A DNA stretch of 64,000 bases from contig OZ020307.1 in assembly GCA_963971305.1 (NCBI GenBank), forward strand, positions 58,339,702-58,403,701. The letters are read 5' to 3'. The stretch comes from Arcuatula senhousia. Its lineage: Eukaryota > Mollusca > Bivalvia > Mytilida > Mytilidae. Within the stretch, counting starts at the first letter, position 1; each line of letters starts with the position of its first letter. A program made the position numbers and the translations under genes. Positions 13,801 to 24,400 of this stretch are shown here, piece after piece. The notes under the pieces are model-generated. The model searched no databases, was not told the DNA's origin, and worked only from the letters and a program-made list of their open reading frames with translations.

Positions 13801-15072
13801 TGTTATCTCATTCATGGTTCTTTGATAAATCCAATGTTTCTTTTGAATCATTTGTGGTAGAATATTTATTTGGGGCCAATCATTCACAAGACCCTTATCC
13901 AACATTGACAATTTTTGGCTGTTTTTTCATGGCAGATTTTAAATGTCAGTTGGTATCAATATTGTCTCATGTACCTTTAATTTTTATTCTTCATTGGTTA
14001 TTATTTCACTAAATGCAATAAACGATATGACTTTTTTTGGTCCACAGTTTAAAAGATGCCTGTTGACAAACACATTTGCTTTGCTTTGTCTTTTTATTTA
14101 CAACTTACAATATTTTACTTAGATTTTTTTGCTAGCTAGAAGGGTGTTTTTTTTTATTCATTTAGTCATTTTAGGCATGCTAGTAGCATATTGTGCTTAT
14201 AGAATAAACAGATATAAACACATTAATATTATGATATATCTGCTTTTCACTGTAAAACTGCATTTACATTGCTTTGAATGCTAGGATATAGCAGTATATC
14301 ACCTCACAAAGTAGACTTTTATCTTCATTTTTTTCATTTTTGTCAATTTTTTGTTCTTTTAATTATATAAAATACTTATAAAAGAAGAATAAAATTGATA
14401 TTTTAACTATTATGTTCTGAATTTTTTTGTTTAGATTGTAACAGAATATTATTTTTAAACCATCATTCACATGAACAAAATAACTTCAACAGGTTGAAGA
14501 CAAAGTCTTCAAATGAATCCCACCTGTTGCTTTCAAACATTGAAAAAATGAATAAAAAATAAACCAACAAACAAAATCAATTGCATAACACCCTATCTAA
14601 GTATAAATTACAAAAGATCAAACAAAATAAAACTTACGATATCGTTTTCATTTTCATACAACTAAATACTCTATAACTTTTTGTTTTCTTCTTTTTCAGC
14701 CGGAAGAAAAAATGTATACGGTATTTGATGGGAGATGAAGGTGTGGACACAGATGGAGATGATGGTCACATGAGCGACGGAAATCGTACGGGATCACTGC
14801 ATGATAGCGACTCGATGAATGGGAGTCCCATGCATTCTGTCACCAGTGACGACGCCTTCTCCACACCATCCAAGTCTTTCTACCGACATTCGCCATCGCC
14901 TCTAGGCGCCGGCAATTCGGACCTTGACTTTACGTTAAAAAACGATCATACTCATATTGACATTGAATCGGCTGAGATTGATGTGTGTTCTCAAGATAGT
15001 GACTTAAACCTGACGCTCACATCAAGCCCACTGAAATCCTCGCCATATCGTAATCACATACCGGTCACATAA
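1766..15072 (+). CDS. TCF7L2: TCF/LEF transcription factor, 3' two thirds of gene (partial, spliced)
   Basis: HMG-box nuclear effector of Wnt/beta-catenin signalling, binding DNA and recruiting beta-catenin or Groucho. Coding exons: 1766-1850, 3222-3416, 5935-6106 (or the alternative 6160-6325), 6855-7008, 7760-7831, 11177-11264, 14700-15072. All junctions are GT-AG with compatible phases, giving 378 codons plus TAA when 5935-6106 is used. Order of domains: proline/glycine-rich middle region ending in the family hallmark [17 protein letters not shown] box ([13 protein letters not shown]...[12 protein letters not shown] / WHAL), basic tail KKKRKKK, C-clamp (four Cys, [23 protein letters not shown]), then an acidic/Ser-rich tail. 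The N-terminal beta-catenin-binding exons lie upstream of position 1. The paralogue name is uncertain: invertebrates usually have a single TCF (pangolin in fly). Confidence 0.97.
2897..3126. mobile_element. Harbinger-like MITE, 230 bp
   Basis: Terminal inverted repeats starting GGCCAAAA and extending with mismatches for about 45 bp (both ends carry a gtttcctgcttcc block). Flanked by TTA at 2894-2896 and 3127-3129, the TWA target duplication typical of PIF/Harbinger. It ends only 95 bp before the TCF exon at 3222. Confidence 0.75.
3222..3416 (+). CDS. TCF7L2: TCF exon: Pro/Ser-rich segment with PHPALV...KQEP motif
   Basis: Acceptor gtatatttcag, donor gtaagt. The first base completes a Trp codon. 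The exon ends with AG of a split Arg codon, which either HMG exon completes with its leading [22 protein letters not shown] is the conserved block just before the HMG box in vertebrate TCF proteins (HPAIVTP.VKQE). Confidence 0.93.
3417..5934 (+). other. TCF intron before the HMG exons
   Basis: No further exon supported. An open stretch at 3930-4124 follows a plausible acceptor but encodes nothing TCF-like. Confidence 0.6.
5935..6106 (+). CDS. TCF7L2: TCF HMG-box first exon, version A
   Basis: 172 nt: one base closes the previous Arg codon, then 57 codons ending at phase 0 with donor gtaaga. Encodes [18 protein letters not shown] followed by [34 protein letters not shown] and ILGRK, that is HMG helix 1 and the start of helix 2. 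The RAKVVAEC stretch matches the vertebrate and fly proteins as I know them, so this looks like the canonical version. Confidence 0.95.
6107..6159 (+). promoter_or_regulatory. 53-nt intron between the two HMG exons
   Basis: Runs from gtaaga to ttcatgtag. The best branch-point match is the cactaat stretch at about 6125-6131, only about 24 nt after the 5' splice site. In the alpha-tropomyosin model such crowding stops U1 and U2 snRNPs engaging together. This would enforce exclusive use of the two exons; that mechanism is an inference here. Confidence 0.7.
6160..6325 (+). CDS. TCF7L2: TCF HMG-box first exon, version B (alternative, mutually exclusive)
   Basis: 166 nt with the same phases as version A (1 base + 55 codons, ending at phase 0). 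Acceptor ttcatgtag, donor gtaagc. It encodes the same HMG segment with substitutions: HIKK to [15 protein letters not shown] to [11 protein letters not shown]. Residues from [11 protein letters not shown] onward are identical. It retains an open frame, both splice sites and the core DNA-binding residues, so it looks functional, not a relic. Using it instead of version A keeps the frame into 6855. Splicing A to B would shift frame and hit TAA after about 18 codons. Confidence 0.92.
6855..7008 (+). CDS. TCF7L2: TCF exon: second half of HMG box and basic tail
   Basis: Acceptor tttgaatag, phase 0. Encodes [18 protein letters not shown], then [18 protein letters not shown] and the basic [12 protein letters not shown]. 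This is helix 2/3 of the HMG box and the nuclear-localisation/DNA-bending tail. Donor gtgaga at 7009. A second possible donor (gtggga) 12 nt downstream is in the same phase and would add four residues. Confidence 0.95.
7760..7831 (+). CDS. TCF7L2: TCF small symmetric exon (possible cassette)
   Basis: 72 nt, phase 1 on both sides, acceptor caaatttag, donor gtaaga. Encodes about 24 residues ([19 protein letters not shown]...) with no domain I recognise. Skipping it joins 7008 to 11177 in frame, so it may be a cassette. The equivalent linker between HMG tail and C-clamp is variable and alternatively spliced in vertebrate TCF7L2. Confidence 0.75.
7850..8022. repeat. Short inverted-repeat element (CAGATCCAG family)
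   Basis: Left end ggggcagatccagaaattt and right end ctggatctgccac form an imperfect terminal inverted repeat around C-rich and G-rich tracts. Similar ends recur at 31561-31675, suggesting a dispersed family. Confidence 0.5.
8231..11045. mobile_element. 2.8-kb non-autonomous DNA transposon with 43-bp TIRs
   Basis: Left end 8231-8273 and right end 11003-11045 are near-perfect inverted copies (starting CAATGTATGG, ending GAGAAGTAC), one mismatch seen. Flanks carry ATCAA at 8226-8230 and 11046-11050, a 5-bp target duplication. Inverted subterminal motifs of the form GTTGA..GTAC crowd 8640-8780 and 10540-10615, as expected for transposase-binding sites. There is no transposase reading frame. It contains a SINE relic (about 9100-9460). 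Inserted in the TCF intron between 7831 and 11177. Superfamily not assigned: a 5-bp duplication with CAATG ends does not fit hAT or Harbinger. Confidence 0.88.
9100..9460 (+). mobile_element. tRNA-derived SINE, degenerate copy
   Basis: Shares its order of blocks with 59985-60265: gtgacaggctactaacactgag, a B-box-like ggttccatcct, then catttcatgaacc, gactctcttc, and a distal actcgcaaactgcaa-type block. The B box is mutated relative to the better copy. Nested inside the 2.8-kb transposon. Confidence 0.6.
11177..11264 (+). CDS. TCF7L2: TCF exon: first part of C-clamp
   Basis: Acceptor taaattttag, donor gtaagt. Encodes [18 protein letters not shown], then [12 protein letters not shown]. The Cys residues with CRARYG...WCKPCR are the zinc-binding C-clamp, which recognises helper sites next to Wnt response elements. 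The exon break after CxPCR is where I recall the vertebrate genes also splice. Confidence 0.93.
11702..11771 (+). CDS. TCF7L2: Candidate alternative TCF exon giving a truncated C-clamp
   Basis: Good acceptor (tgtctatttttcag) in the right phase after 11264. Read as a terminal exon it adds [22 protein letters not shown] and stops at TAA (11769-11771), removing the RKKKC part of the C-clamp. Alternatively a donor gtacaa at 11763 would splice to 14700 in another frame that soon terminates. Vertebrate TCF7/TCF7L2 also make tails with and without an intact C-clamp. No transcript evidence is available, so this is a prediction only. Confidence 0.45.
11772..14699 (+). other. TCF intron, no supported gene
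   Basis: AT-rich intron. Apart from the candidate exon at 11702-11771 just before it, I find no exon. 12280-12440 holds an imperfect inverted arrangement of ccctttcc/acccctt blocks, a weak repeat. Confidence 0.55.
14700..15072 (+). CDS. TCF7L2: TCF terminal coding exon
   Basis: Acceptor ttcttctttttcag. Encodes [12 protein letters not shown], finishing the C-clamp, then an acidic, Ser/Asp-rich tail ([14 protein letters not shown]..., [17 protein letters not shown]). Stop TAA at 15070-15072. The tail has no DNA-binding motif. I saw no CtBP-type PLSL motif, although short Leu/Ser runs occur. Confidence 0.95.
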
Positions 15073-18000
15073 AGGGATCAATACCGTCATTCTGTACAGC
15101 ATAATAAATGATCTCCGATGTTCACCTCATTATACAGTGATCAAAAGTACTTGTATGGGATGTGTTCAAATTTTAATCATTGTGTCGGACATTGTGGCGC
15201 CAAAGGACGCTTATACCGGCAAATTAAACTCTTTGTACTGTCTGTGATTTGATATATATAGATATCAGTTATATTTAGTTGTACCTCGTTTTATATTATT
15301 TTTGGCAATAATGATTATGGAACATTTATTATCTTTGGAGTAAAGCATAAAACTAATTACCCGTTGTATTAGTTAAATTTTACAACAGTTAATTGCTTTT
15401 ATCCTTATTTCCCTTATTCCTGATTTTAGAGGTTAATTGTTGATTGAAAATATTGTTTAAAAATTTTCCTATTTTAGTTGGATATTTTTTTTTAATTTGG
15501 CATTTCAATTTTATACTAATGAAATTTACATCTTATTTTATTTTTGGTATTCAATGTCTAACTTAGTGATGGTGTCACAAAATGTCAGAACAGTGTATTT
15601 TTAGCATGTTCTTGTTCTTGTTTTTATGTTTCAAATTCTACAAATTGTATTTATTATAATCACATTTTTAATTCCATTGTATTGAAAAGTGAAGGAGGTG
15701 TTTGTTGTAATATTTTGAAGTAAACTTATTCCATCCAATGTAACTACAGGCCAGTCAAAGCTTTATGGAATTATTTTCACCAGTTAATATCAATTCAATG
15801 TACGAAAAAATTAATGTTATACCAGTCGAAAATTTGAAATTTCTGTCTTCTAAAATTATGCCAAAATTAAGGAATGTTAACAGTTTTCTTGTATGAATGT
15901 TAATTTAAAATTGTCTTATATTGTTTAAAAATGCATTTACTAAATGTAATGCAATATAAATTCAGTATGTTTTTAATTTGTTACAATGATCTAGTAAGTT
16001 GTTGTCTAAGCAATATCAAAATTCATGTTGGTAAATATTGTCCCAAAATAGAAGACTGCTGTTTGCATAGCATAAATGTATCCTATTTCAATATTTAGGG
16101 CAAACCTCAATGCAAGGTTTTATAATGTAAGGCAAGTGTGTTTAAAAAATTCAGACCATTCTTTGCGACTTCTTACATGACATTCGCATTTAACTTAAAA
16201 AAAAATAATTTTAACTGCATCTGCTACCAAGTTATTGCATGACTGGCCTGTACAGTGTTGCCTTTAGGAGATACATTAGGACTATACAACTATAACTTAA
16301 GAGGAGTTCTTTGACGTTAATATTGGTGCAAACTTTTTATATATATTTTACTGTCAAGGGATCCAAGATCATGGAATTAAATATATTTATTACCTGTAAG
16401 AAGGTATTTTGAGAGTGAGGGTGGTTGTGTTTAAGAGTGAAAGAGAGATAACTCTTATTAATAACAAAGAATATAAAGAATTAAAAGTATTTTCTGACAA
16501 TTGGCGGATATCTTTTATTAAATGATAGACAAAGTATTAATTGTACTGAGTAATAAAAACATTCCACAACAAACTTCACAGATTGAGTTATAACCCCTTC
16601 AACTTGGAATGAGTAAAAAATTGTTTTAAAAAAAGTAAATGCTTAAATAATACCAAATATCAGCTGTATGTGCGAGAAAGGATACATTTTACGGCATGGA
16701 GAGCTAAAGTGGATTTGAGTGTTAATGGATAAGTGTGCAAGATTATATAGCGGACAAGAGTAAATGTTATGTATGATAACCCTTAAAGTTACAATATATA
16801 TATGATGTTAGATTGTTTTTCTAGATTATGATATAGATTTATTTTGGTCAGTTTTCCATGTAATGGCTATAAGACATTTGTTGTTTCTTGATCTTCTTCA
16901 AAATTGATAGTTCCTCTGAATCAATGATGACCTGTTTCCTATTATTTCTTTTTTGGTGGGAAGGGGAAGAGGCAGATATCCACAACTTTTTAATGATTAC
17001 TGATGACTGAATATATTATCTAAAGGAAAATTGAGAATTTTTAGTCGATTTTACTAAATTAAGTTCTCTCCTACATCAAAAGATATTGTGTTTGTTCTAA
17101 CAGAATTTTCAAATCCTTTCTGAGCTAATATTTGTACAAACTGAAATTGATTGTCTATGGTCATAAATATTATATTTTTTGAAATTATTAAATGTCTGTA
17201 GGTGAATTGACGTTTTTCATGTGCCTCAATTTTGTTGTCAAACAATTTTTTTGTAAAATCATGTACATTGTGGCTTTTCTTTGATAGTTTCTTTTCCAAG
17301 AATTTATATAAAATAATCATTGAGAAAATATAGATTTGTTGATTTTTGTTTTATATTTTTCTGGAACAAATATCTTATTTTTGCCCTTTATGTCATAAGA
17401 CATCTTTTAAAGAGAAGAATTTTTAGAGATTTATTGTTTTATGAAGGGGGGGTCTTATAATTTTATAGAATTAAGACGCTGTTATATAAGTATCCCCTTT
17501 TAATCAAATGCTCTTATGAAAAAAAATATCATAATTTTTTTTGTTTCTGTTGCATTATTTTTTTAATGGAAAACATATTTTTGCCAAGCATTTTTTTTAT
17601 TTTGCAAGTGAAACATAGAAGAATTCTACAAAAACTGAACAAATTGTAGCAGTTAAATTGTATTATGTGTTGAACAAATATATTTTGGACACATTATTGA
17701 ATATAAGACGCCATTGTTGTTTATTTTGTCCCTGCTTTATTTGTATATGTACATTATTTTTAATCATGTGATTATAGTGCTATTTTTTTCATTTCACTTC
17801 CTGGTTTCACTGCCTTGTTTATTTATAGATCAATTCTGTACTTTTATGTTTGTAGACTTTCTTTATGTTTTTTTTTTTCTGTTCTTTAAATTTTTAATTT
17901 GTATAACTTTACCACTTTTTCAAGTAATAATTTTGTAAAAAAAATATTTATAATTGTTAATTTATCAATTTTGAAGTTTATCCAATTTTATAAACGGATA

Positions 18001-18220
18001 TTAAATTATGACACCCATCAAAAAAGTGTTTAAATTAACTTATTTTTAAATGGTAGACTTTGAAATTTGCTGGACAAATGGAATTTATTGTTTTTTTTTT
18101 CTAATCTTGTTAGCTTTTAATGGCAATTTTGGCACAATTATTTAATGTTTTTTATAAACAAAAAATATTTTCTATATATCTATTTTTGTAAATGTAAATA
18201 AAAATGTGTTTGTACATATT
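15073..18220 (+). other. TCF7L2: Probable TCF 3' UTR
   Basis: A/U-rich, gene-free stretch after the stop. Canonical AATAAA hexamers on this strand lie at 15103-15108, 16552-16557 and 18197-18202. The last is followed by a U/G-rich tract (tgtgtttgtacatatt), so it is the favoured distal poly(A) site. Several sites imply alternative 3' ends. The extent is inferred. Confidence 0.5.
18197..18202 (+). terminator. Candidate distal poly(A) signal of TCF
   Basis: AATAAA with a GU-rich downstream element, about 3.1 kb after the stop codon. Confidence 0.45.
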
Positions 18221-21200
18221 GAATCATTTAAGGAAACATTACAGAAAATATTCTTTTGATAACAATAATAATTTAAAAAAAATTGAAGTTGGATATCTCC
18301 GTTTTAACTTAATATATAGATCTTTTAAAACTTTCTCAGCAAATTCTGAATTATCAGTAAAAGCTTTACAGATGTCGTCCTTTCTAGCTTTATATGTTCA
18401 TAAATGTTTCATTAGTATTTAAGATGCACCTCATTACACATGTATGATTTTACAATGATTTTAAGCGGGTCTTTATTTTCTCATGGTGCTTTATATATAT
18501 AGATGTATGTCAAACAATGGCTATCGTATTCATTGATGTGTCCTACTACAAGTTTATTGTGTATTTCCTCTGTTACAATCTTCTTGTTTCTGTAATAAAC
18601 CTCAGTTAAATACTTATAAGACTTGCTTTTCTTATTGTAAAAAAATATAACAGGTTTGTCATAATGGGGCATACACAACAAACAACAACAAAAAAATTGT
18701 TCTTGATCAATTCTAAAAATATTATGTCTTGATGGATTTGTGCAAAAGCAAAGAAGTACTGAATGGGGCATACACAAAATAAGAGTATCATAAACACATG
18801 TGAGACAACTCTGCTGCAATCAGCTACAAAGGGGAGTGAACTCCGTTTGAAATGTGCTTGTTGCCACACACCTGTCCTGTTGCCAACTACCGTATTAGAT
18901 ATAGGTTAAATCAAGTAATGGACAGCGTGATTGATTTCATTTGAAGTGCCAAGTGTCTGTCTGTCTGTCCCACCCTTGAAATTCTCTCAGGGCTGTTCCA
19001 GCAAAACATACATGGGACGGGGGAAGGCAATTTAAATTTGCCACTACGGGTGGGCATTAGAAACTTATGTAAGATCAATGAAAATAAGGTTAAGTTTATT
19101 AATTTGCTTCTATGGCTGGTCCCCTGTGAAAAAAATGCCTTCCCCTGGTGCCGTGTATGTTTTTCTGGAACAGCCCTCATACCTATTGTAACATATACAT
19201 CATTGACCAGCACAAAAGTTTGTGCCTTTCACCAAAAAAATCAGAAGGTAAGCATGATGTTCAACAATTACAAACAAATTTTGATTGCAAGTTTGTGCAA
19301 TTTATAGTTGATGAGAAACAAAAATGTTCCATTTACTGACCACTAATGCCAAAAACAGAAAGTAGATATGCAAAAGACCTTAAGGCAATAAAGGACCTCA
19401 TACTGATGTCATATATTAAATTTTAAGTCACTTTGATAAATTATTGTCAAGAAAACTGTTATTACCCATTCCTACAACTGATCACCTATTCTAAAAAATG
19501 ACATGGTCTATAAACAGGAAGTAGATATGCCACAGACTCATCCTTCTAAGAAACAGGGATAAACTGAAGATTCTATGAAATTGATGGAAATAGCTTGTAC
19601 AATTAAGAAAGGATTATTTCCTCTTTTACCTCTATGTCCATTGCAAGAAAAAAGAATTAAATTATTAAAAAAAACCTATGCCTTTAGATTATGTGAACAG
19701 ACAGACAAGGTGATTACTGCATACCCACATAAACTTAAGTTGTGTATGTGTGTTGGAGGGGAGGGGTATACAAATATTCTACATTGGCTTCACGTACAGC
19801 AATAACACAGAATTGTCTGACCTTCCATAAACATATTGTGCTGCAAGGTGTTGTTCTTGTTATTAACAAGGATTACTCTCAGCGAGCTTCATATTGGACA
19901 CTAAATTGATAAAAACACTAAAGTCACATCTTCTCCCAGGAATGGTATCCCACAGTAATGAAAATTCTTCATGCACATCTCCATATGATGTTCTTCCTTC
20001 ATGTAAAGTTTTAATTAAAATCCATTAAGCAGTTTAGGAGGAAACAGTGATTCCTTTATGCTCCCCAAACTTTGTTTGTGGGGTACTAAAGGTGTGCAAA
20101 ATTTCACACAGTTTCACCTTCAACATTCCCAGAAAAGCAAAGGTGAATCAGAGGTGGAAACTTAAGAAGGACCAAACTGTCTCAAACTTTAGTTTACAGG
20201 CTATACATTAAAAAGCATCTTTTGAAAACTTCCAAGATCTTTAATCATTTGTTGAGCATTATATATATCTGGACAAAATCATAACAATTACACAGATAAA
20301 TACTATGATATTTCTATTCAAACGCAAAAAGTAATGTTTAATCATTTACACATGTAATTATTAGCACGATTTGAATTAGATTAGATCACTGAGGCTTCCT
20401 TGAAGGTGCATATCTGCAGGCAAAAGTTAGATCAAGTGATGTCCCGCATGTAGATTGAGCTGGCCCATGTTTATTTAACTTCTATTGTTTATCAGAGTTT
20501 ACTAAATTGCAAATGTGAACTATATTAAGGCACCGTTTCTAGCTGTTGACCAATCATGTAAAATAAGTATTTGACATCCTGCAATTATGCTATGACAGAT
20601 AAAGTTTTAATTTGCGGATACATGCAAACAAAACCACAAACAAGTGCACTTCATAAGTAATTGTAGCCAAACATTCTGCATTCAATGATGTTTGTAGGGA
20701 CACCCTCCCTTTGTGAACATCAATATACTGTTTATGAAATAAATGGTGTGAAGGAGTGGGCCCTCTTCTTTGGTCATTTAGTCACTTAAAGAGTCTAACT
20801 TAGTAAAATATTAAGAAATGCCACTGAAGAATCATAATGCTGATTTTCTCTTATTATATGAAACCTGTCTAAACCAATCTGTTTCTTTAAAGTTTTTTTA
20901 TTATTTTTTTAAACTTATATATTAAACTGTTTAAACCGAGCATCTAGCATTATTAAAAGAAATTTTTAGTCCATAAGGTGCCCCTTGTTAAGGCAGGCTT
21001 TTTAGGGCAAGGCTATTTTAAAGTTCTATTTGTGACATAACATTTGAACATACTAGAAAATATAATTTAGATATAAATCTGGTCAAGGGGGAGATAATTC
21101 AACGTTATTTTTACTTTAAATATAACCCAAACAATGAATAAAAAAGTCCTATGTCACCTGATTCATAAAAACATATATTTATGCACCAACAAAACCATTT

Positions 21201-21444
21201 CAAACATTTTGATTCTAATATAAAATTGGGTTTACGAAGAAAAAGAGAAAAAAAATTGTCTAAATAAATTAAATATATCCTGTCTAAGTGTCATGATGGT
21301 AAATCTTCTATTAAAACAAATACTTTTTTCTAACAAATAAAATTATATATAAAATATTCCCTAAAATGTTAACAATTAGTTTAACGTGTATAAGTAGGTT
21401 CCCTAAATTGTTGCTGCTGTATAATCTATCACCAATATCTCTCT
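18221..21444. other. Intergenic region between convergent TCF and PPA genes
   Basis: No supported gene. 18989-19177 is a small foldback element (ends AGGGCTGTTCCAG and its complement). 19360-19560 contains degenerate units resembling the 168-bp satellite at the window end. The 3' UTR of the minus-strand pyrophosphatase must lie in the right part; a minus-strand AATAAA at 20897-20902 is one candidate end. Confidence 0.5.
18989..19177. repeat. 189-bp foldback/MITE
   Basis: About 45-bp imperfect inverted repeats (GGGCTGTTCCAG, aaaacatacat, ggggaaggca blocks on both sides). No convincing target duplication. Confidence 0.6.
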
Positions 21445-21473
21445 TCATAACTTGACGTAGTACCATTTATCCA
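21445..21473 (-). CDS. PPA1: PPA exon 12, terminal
   Basis: 29 nt, residues 329-337, VDKWYYVKL then TGA. VDKW(Y/F) near the C terminus is typical of animal pyrophosphatases. Confidence 0.92.
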
Positions 21474-24400
21474 CTGAAAAGAAAACATAAATAAATATGA
21501 AAAGATAACATAAATCTTTATTAATTTTTATCAGACATGCGTTCATGCGTATACTCATTTCTGATTGGTCGAAACGTCATTGCCAGATCCGTTCATACTT
21601 TCATGAACGTCTCTGCCTCGTTTCCAATGTAAACAAATATGGTGGCGATGACGTCGTCCTAAATAACATAATTTATTTTTCTTTTGAAAAAAGGTATAAA
21701 TTTGAAGAATTATAAGGATTGAACACCTATTTTCGGTCGTTCATGCATGTATGAACGGATCTCTTCACTCACAAACTGTAACATGAACGGCCTTCGGCCA
21801 TTCATTCAGTTTGTGAGCTCCAAGATCCGTTCATACATGCATGAACGACCGAAAATAGGTGTTCAATCCTATAATGATTTAGTTTTTATTTGCTTTCTTT
21901 TGTAAATTTTGGTTCAAGAAAATTGGCTTAATAATGATATAATTTTTGGGGATCTAAGGTACAAACATTCAGTATAAATTTGTTAAAAATCTGTTGAGAA
22001 TTGTAAAAGCAAGAGTTCTAACTAACGTGAATAGCCCATAAAAACTGACATATGCTGTTTTATGCTCATCTCTGGGTTGCTGTGGAATGGAGACAATTAA
22101 CATTGCAGTGTTAAATTTAGTCCAATAAATCTTAAGCCCATGTCTAAATAACACAACAAATGAAGTATTAAAAGAACACATGAGGCTTTATTTGTACAAT
22201 TTCCATAACAAATTTTAAAGATGTCCTTTTGAGTGTTATAAAAGTAAAATGAAGAAAATGCAAACTTTGCACATGTTATATTTTTATTCTACACATTATT
22301 TTCTATCTTAAAAAAAATTGTTTTTTGATGGTACATGACAAAAGAAACTGTCTGGTTCATATCAAATTTTGTATTCTACATGTATTTTACCTGTATCAGA
22401 TAAGCTATTTGCTTGGCCTGGCTCCGCTGACTGAAAAATACCAAAAACAAAGAATTAATTTTAATGTATGTTCTTGTTGTCTTTGTACCTGTAAGTAGAT
22501 AACCAGGGCCAAGAAAATACTAAATAATTTAAAGAACAGTTGGGCATATAAATGTATGTGAAATTGCTGTTATATGTATCAAATTAAAATATGTTGTAAT
22601 TAACTTACTGTACAAAAGGTTTAGATTTTGTGCTCTGTCTAGGAATATTGATAGGGGGAAGGTTGGGCCCAAAAAACTAGTTTAACCCGGCAACATATTA
22701 TATGTGCCTGTCCTAAGCCAGGAATCTTTGACAAAGCTTTTGTTTGTACTTGTCTTTTTGATGTTTTCTGTTCCTTGTTTAAGAAGAGGGTCTATCTGTA
22801 ACAGGACTGGATTTGAATTATATGCATTTTATTTAGACCATGGTCAAATTGCAAAATGTTGACTGCGTTTAATGTGCGTCTGGTCATCGGACGCATATTA
22901 AATTGGCGTTTCTAACCGCGTACGTCTGACACACGTTAAAAATTTATCTTGGCAATATTTTTATTTCAGAATAAAACACACTAAATAAATAACTTACTAA
23001 CTTCATACATTTTAGGAAACTATATGTCTGACGTACGTTTACCGCACGTTTAAAAAACGTACGTCTGACATATGTTTTTACAATAATTTGACGTACGTTA
23101 ACCGTACAGTGGTTAGAAACGTATGTTTAACGTACGTTTATGCACTACGTCAGACGCACGTTTGTATTAACGTACGTCAGATGTATGTCTACATTTTGCG
23201 TGTGGTACTGGCCTTGTTGGAAGATGCTTGCGGTTGTCCATTGTGGTTTTTCTGAAGCCGCTTGATTGTGGGCTGTGTCGCGTACACCTTTTCCACATCT
23301 CATTATTTTCTAATATAAGCAGCAAGATATCACTCATTACATGTAGGTCCAGAGGAAACTGCTGCAGAGGTTATTGGTGAAGATGACAATGCATAATGAC
23401 AGACAAATAGCTTCTTAAAATGTGGGTGTAATCTTAATTAATTTAACTGGTACATGTATTGTAGATTTCCACTGAGAAGACCAACTGCTGGATTTTTGAT
23501 TAACCATGAAAGTTTGCAACCTTACTTTTACAGTAAAGCTTTCTGAAAAATTAAATAAACTCTTTAAGTTTTTTAACAAATAAGTACACATATTTTTTCC
23601 ATGTTTAACTAGTCTCTGTATTAGTTAATGTACCTTGGCTACTATTTCTGCTGCGTCTTTTTGTTCTATTTTATAAGGGCTTCCAGCCACTGTTGTGTTC
23701 TCACTGAAATATTAGTACACAAATAAGATTAAATAAATAAATGAAAGATTTTTTTCAACATGTAAATGTTCTGATGTTTGTTTGTTCGTTTCTTTGTTGG
23801 GTTTTACACCCTTTTTCGACGCACCTGGGTCATAAAGGGCAGTCAGTTTTAATGGTGGAGGAAACCAGAGTACCCTGAGGAAACCATCGACCTTGGGTAA
23901 ATGTTCTGATGATTAAGTAAAATGCCTCCAAAAATGGTGTGTCCCCATAAACACCCCATGTGCTCTCAAAAGTTTGGAATAGTAGAATTTACACATTGAA
24001 GTCAGGGATTTATTACATGGTATATACAAGGATGGTGGTACAATGTATATGTAGTAAAATAAAGGAACGGGAACATTTCAGAAACAAGATTTAAAGTTGA
24101 AAAAAATCAGCTAAATTAAAAAAAATTTAATTGCCTTTGCGATATGATTACCTACATTTCATGACAAACAACCTACAAAATTTCATTAAAATCTGAGCTC
24201 AAAAAATGTTCTTATAACCTAAAATGAACAAAGTCGATAAAGTCCCATAACTCCTATAAAATTTGTCAAATCAAAATGGCGGTGCGTTATGATCAACTAC
24301 AGATCATGGCAAACAATCCTACAAAATTTCATCAAAATCTGTTGAGCGGTCTCAGAGGAGTTGTGCTCACAAAGTGTTCCTATGACCTAAAATGAACAAA

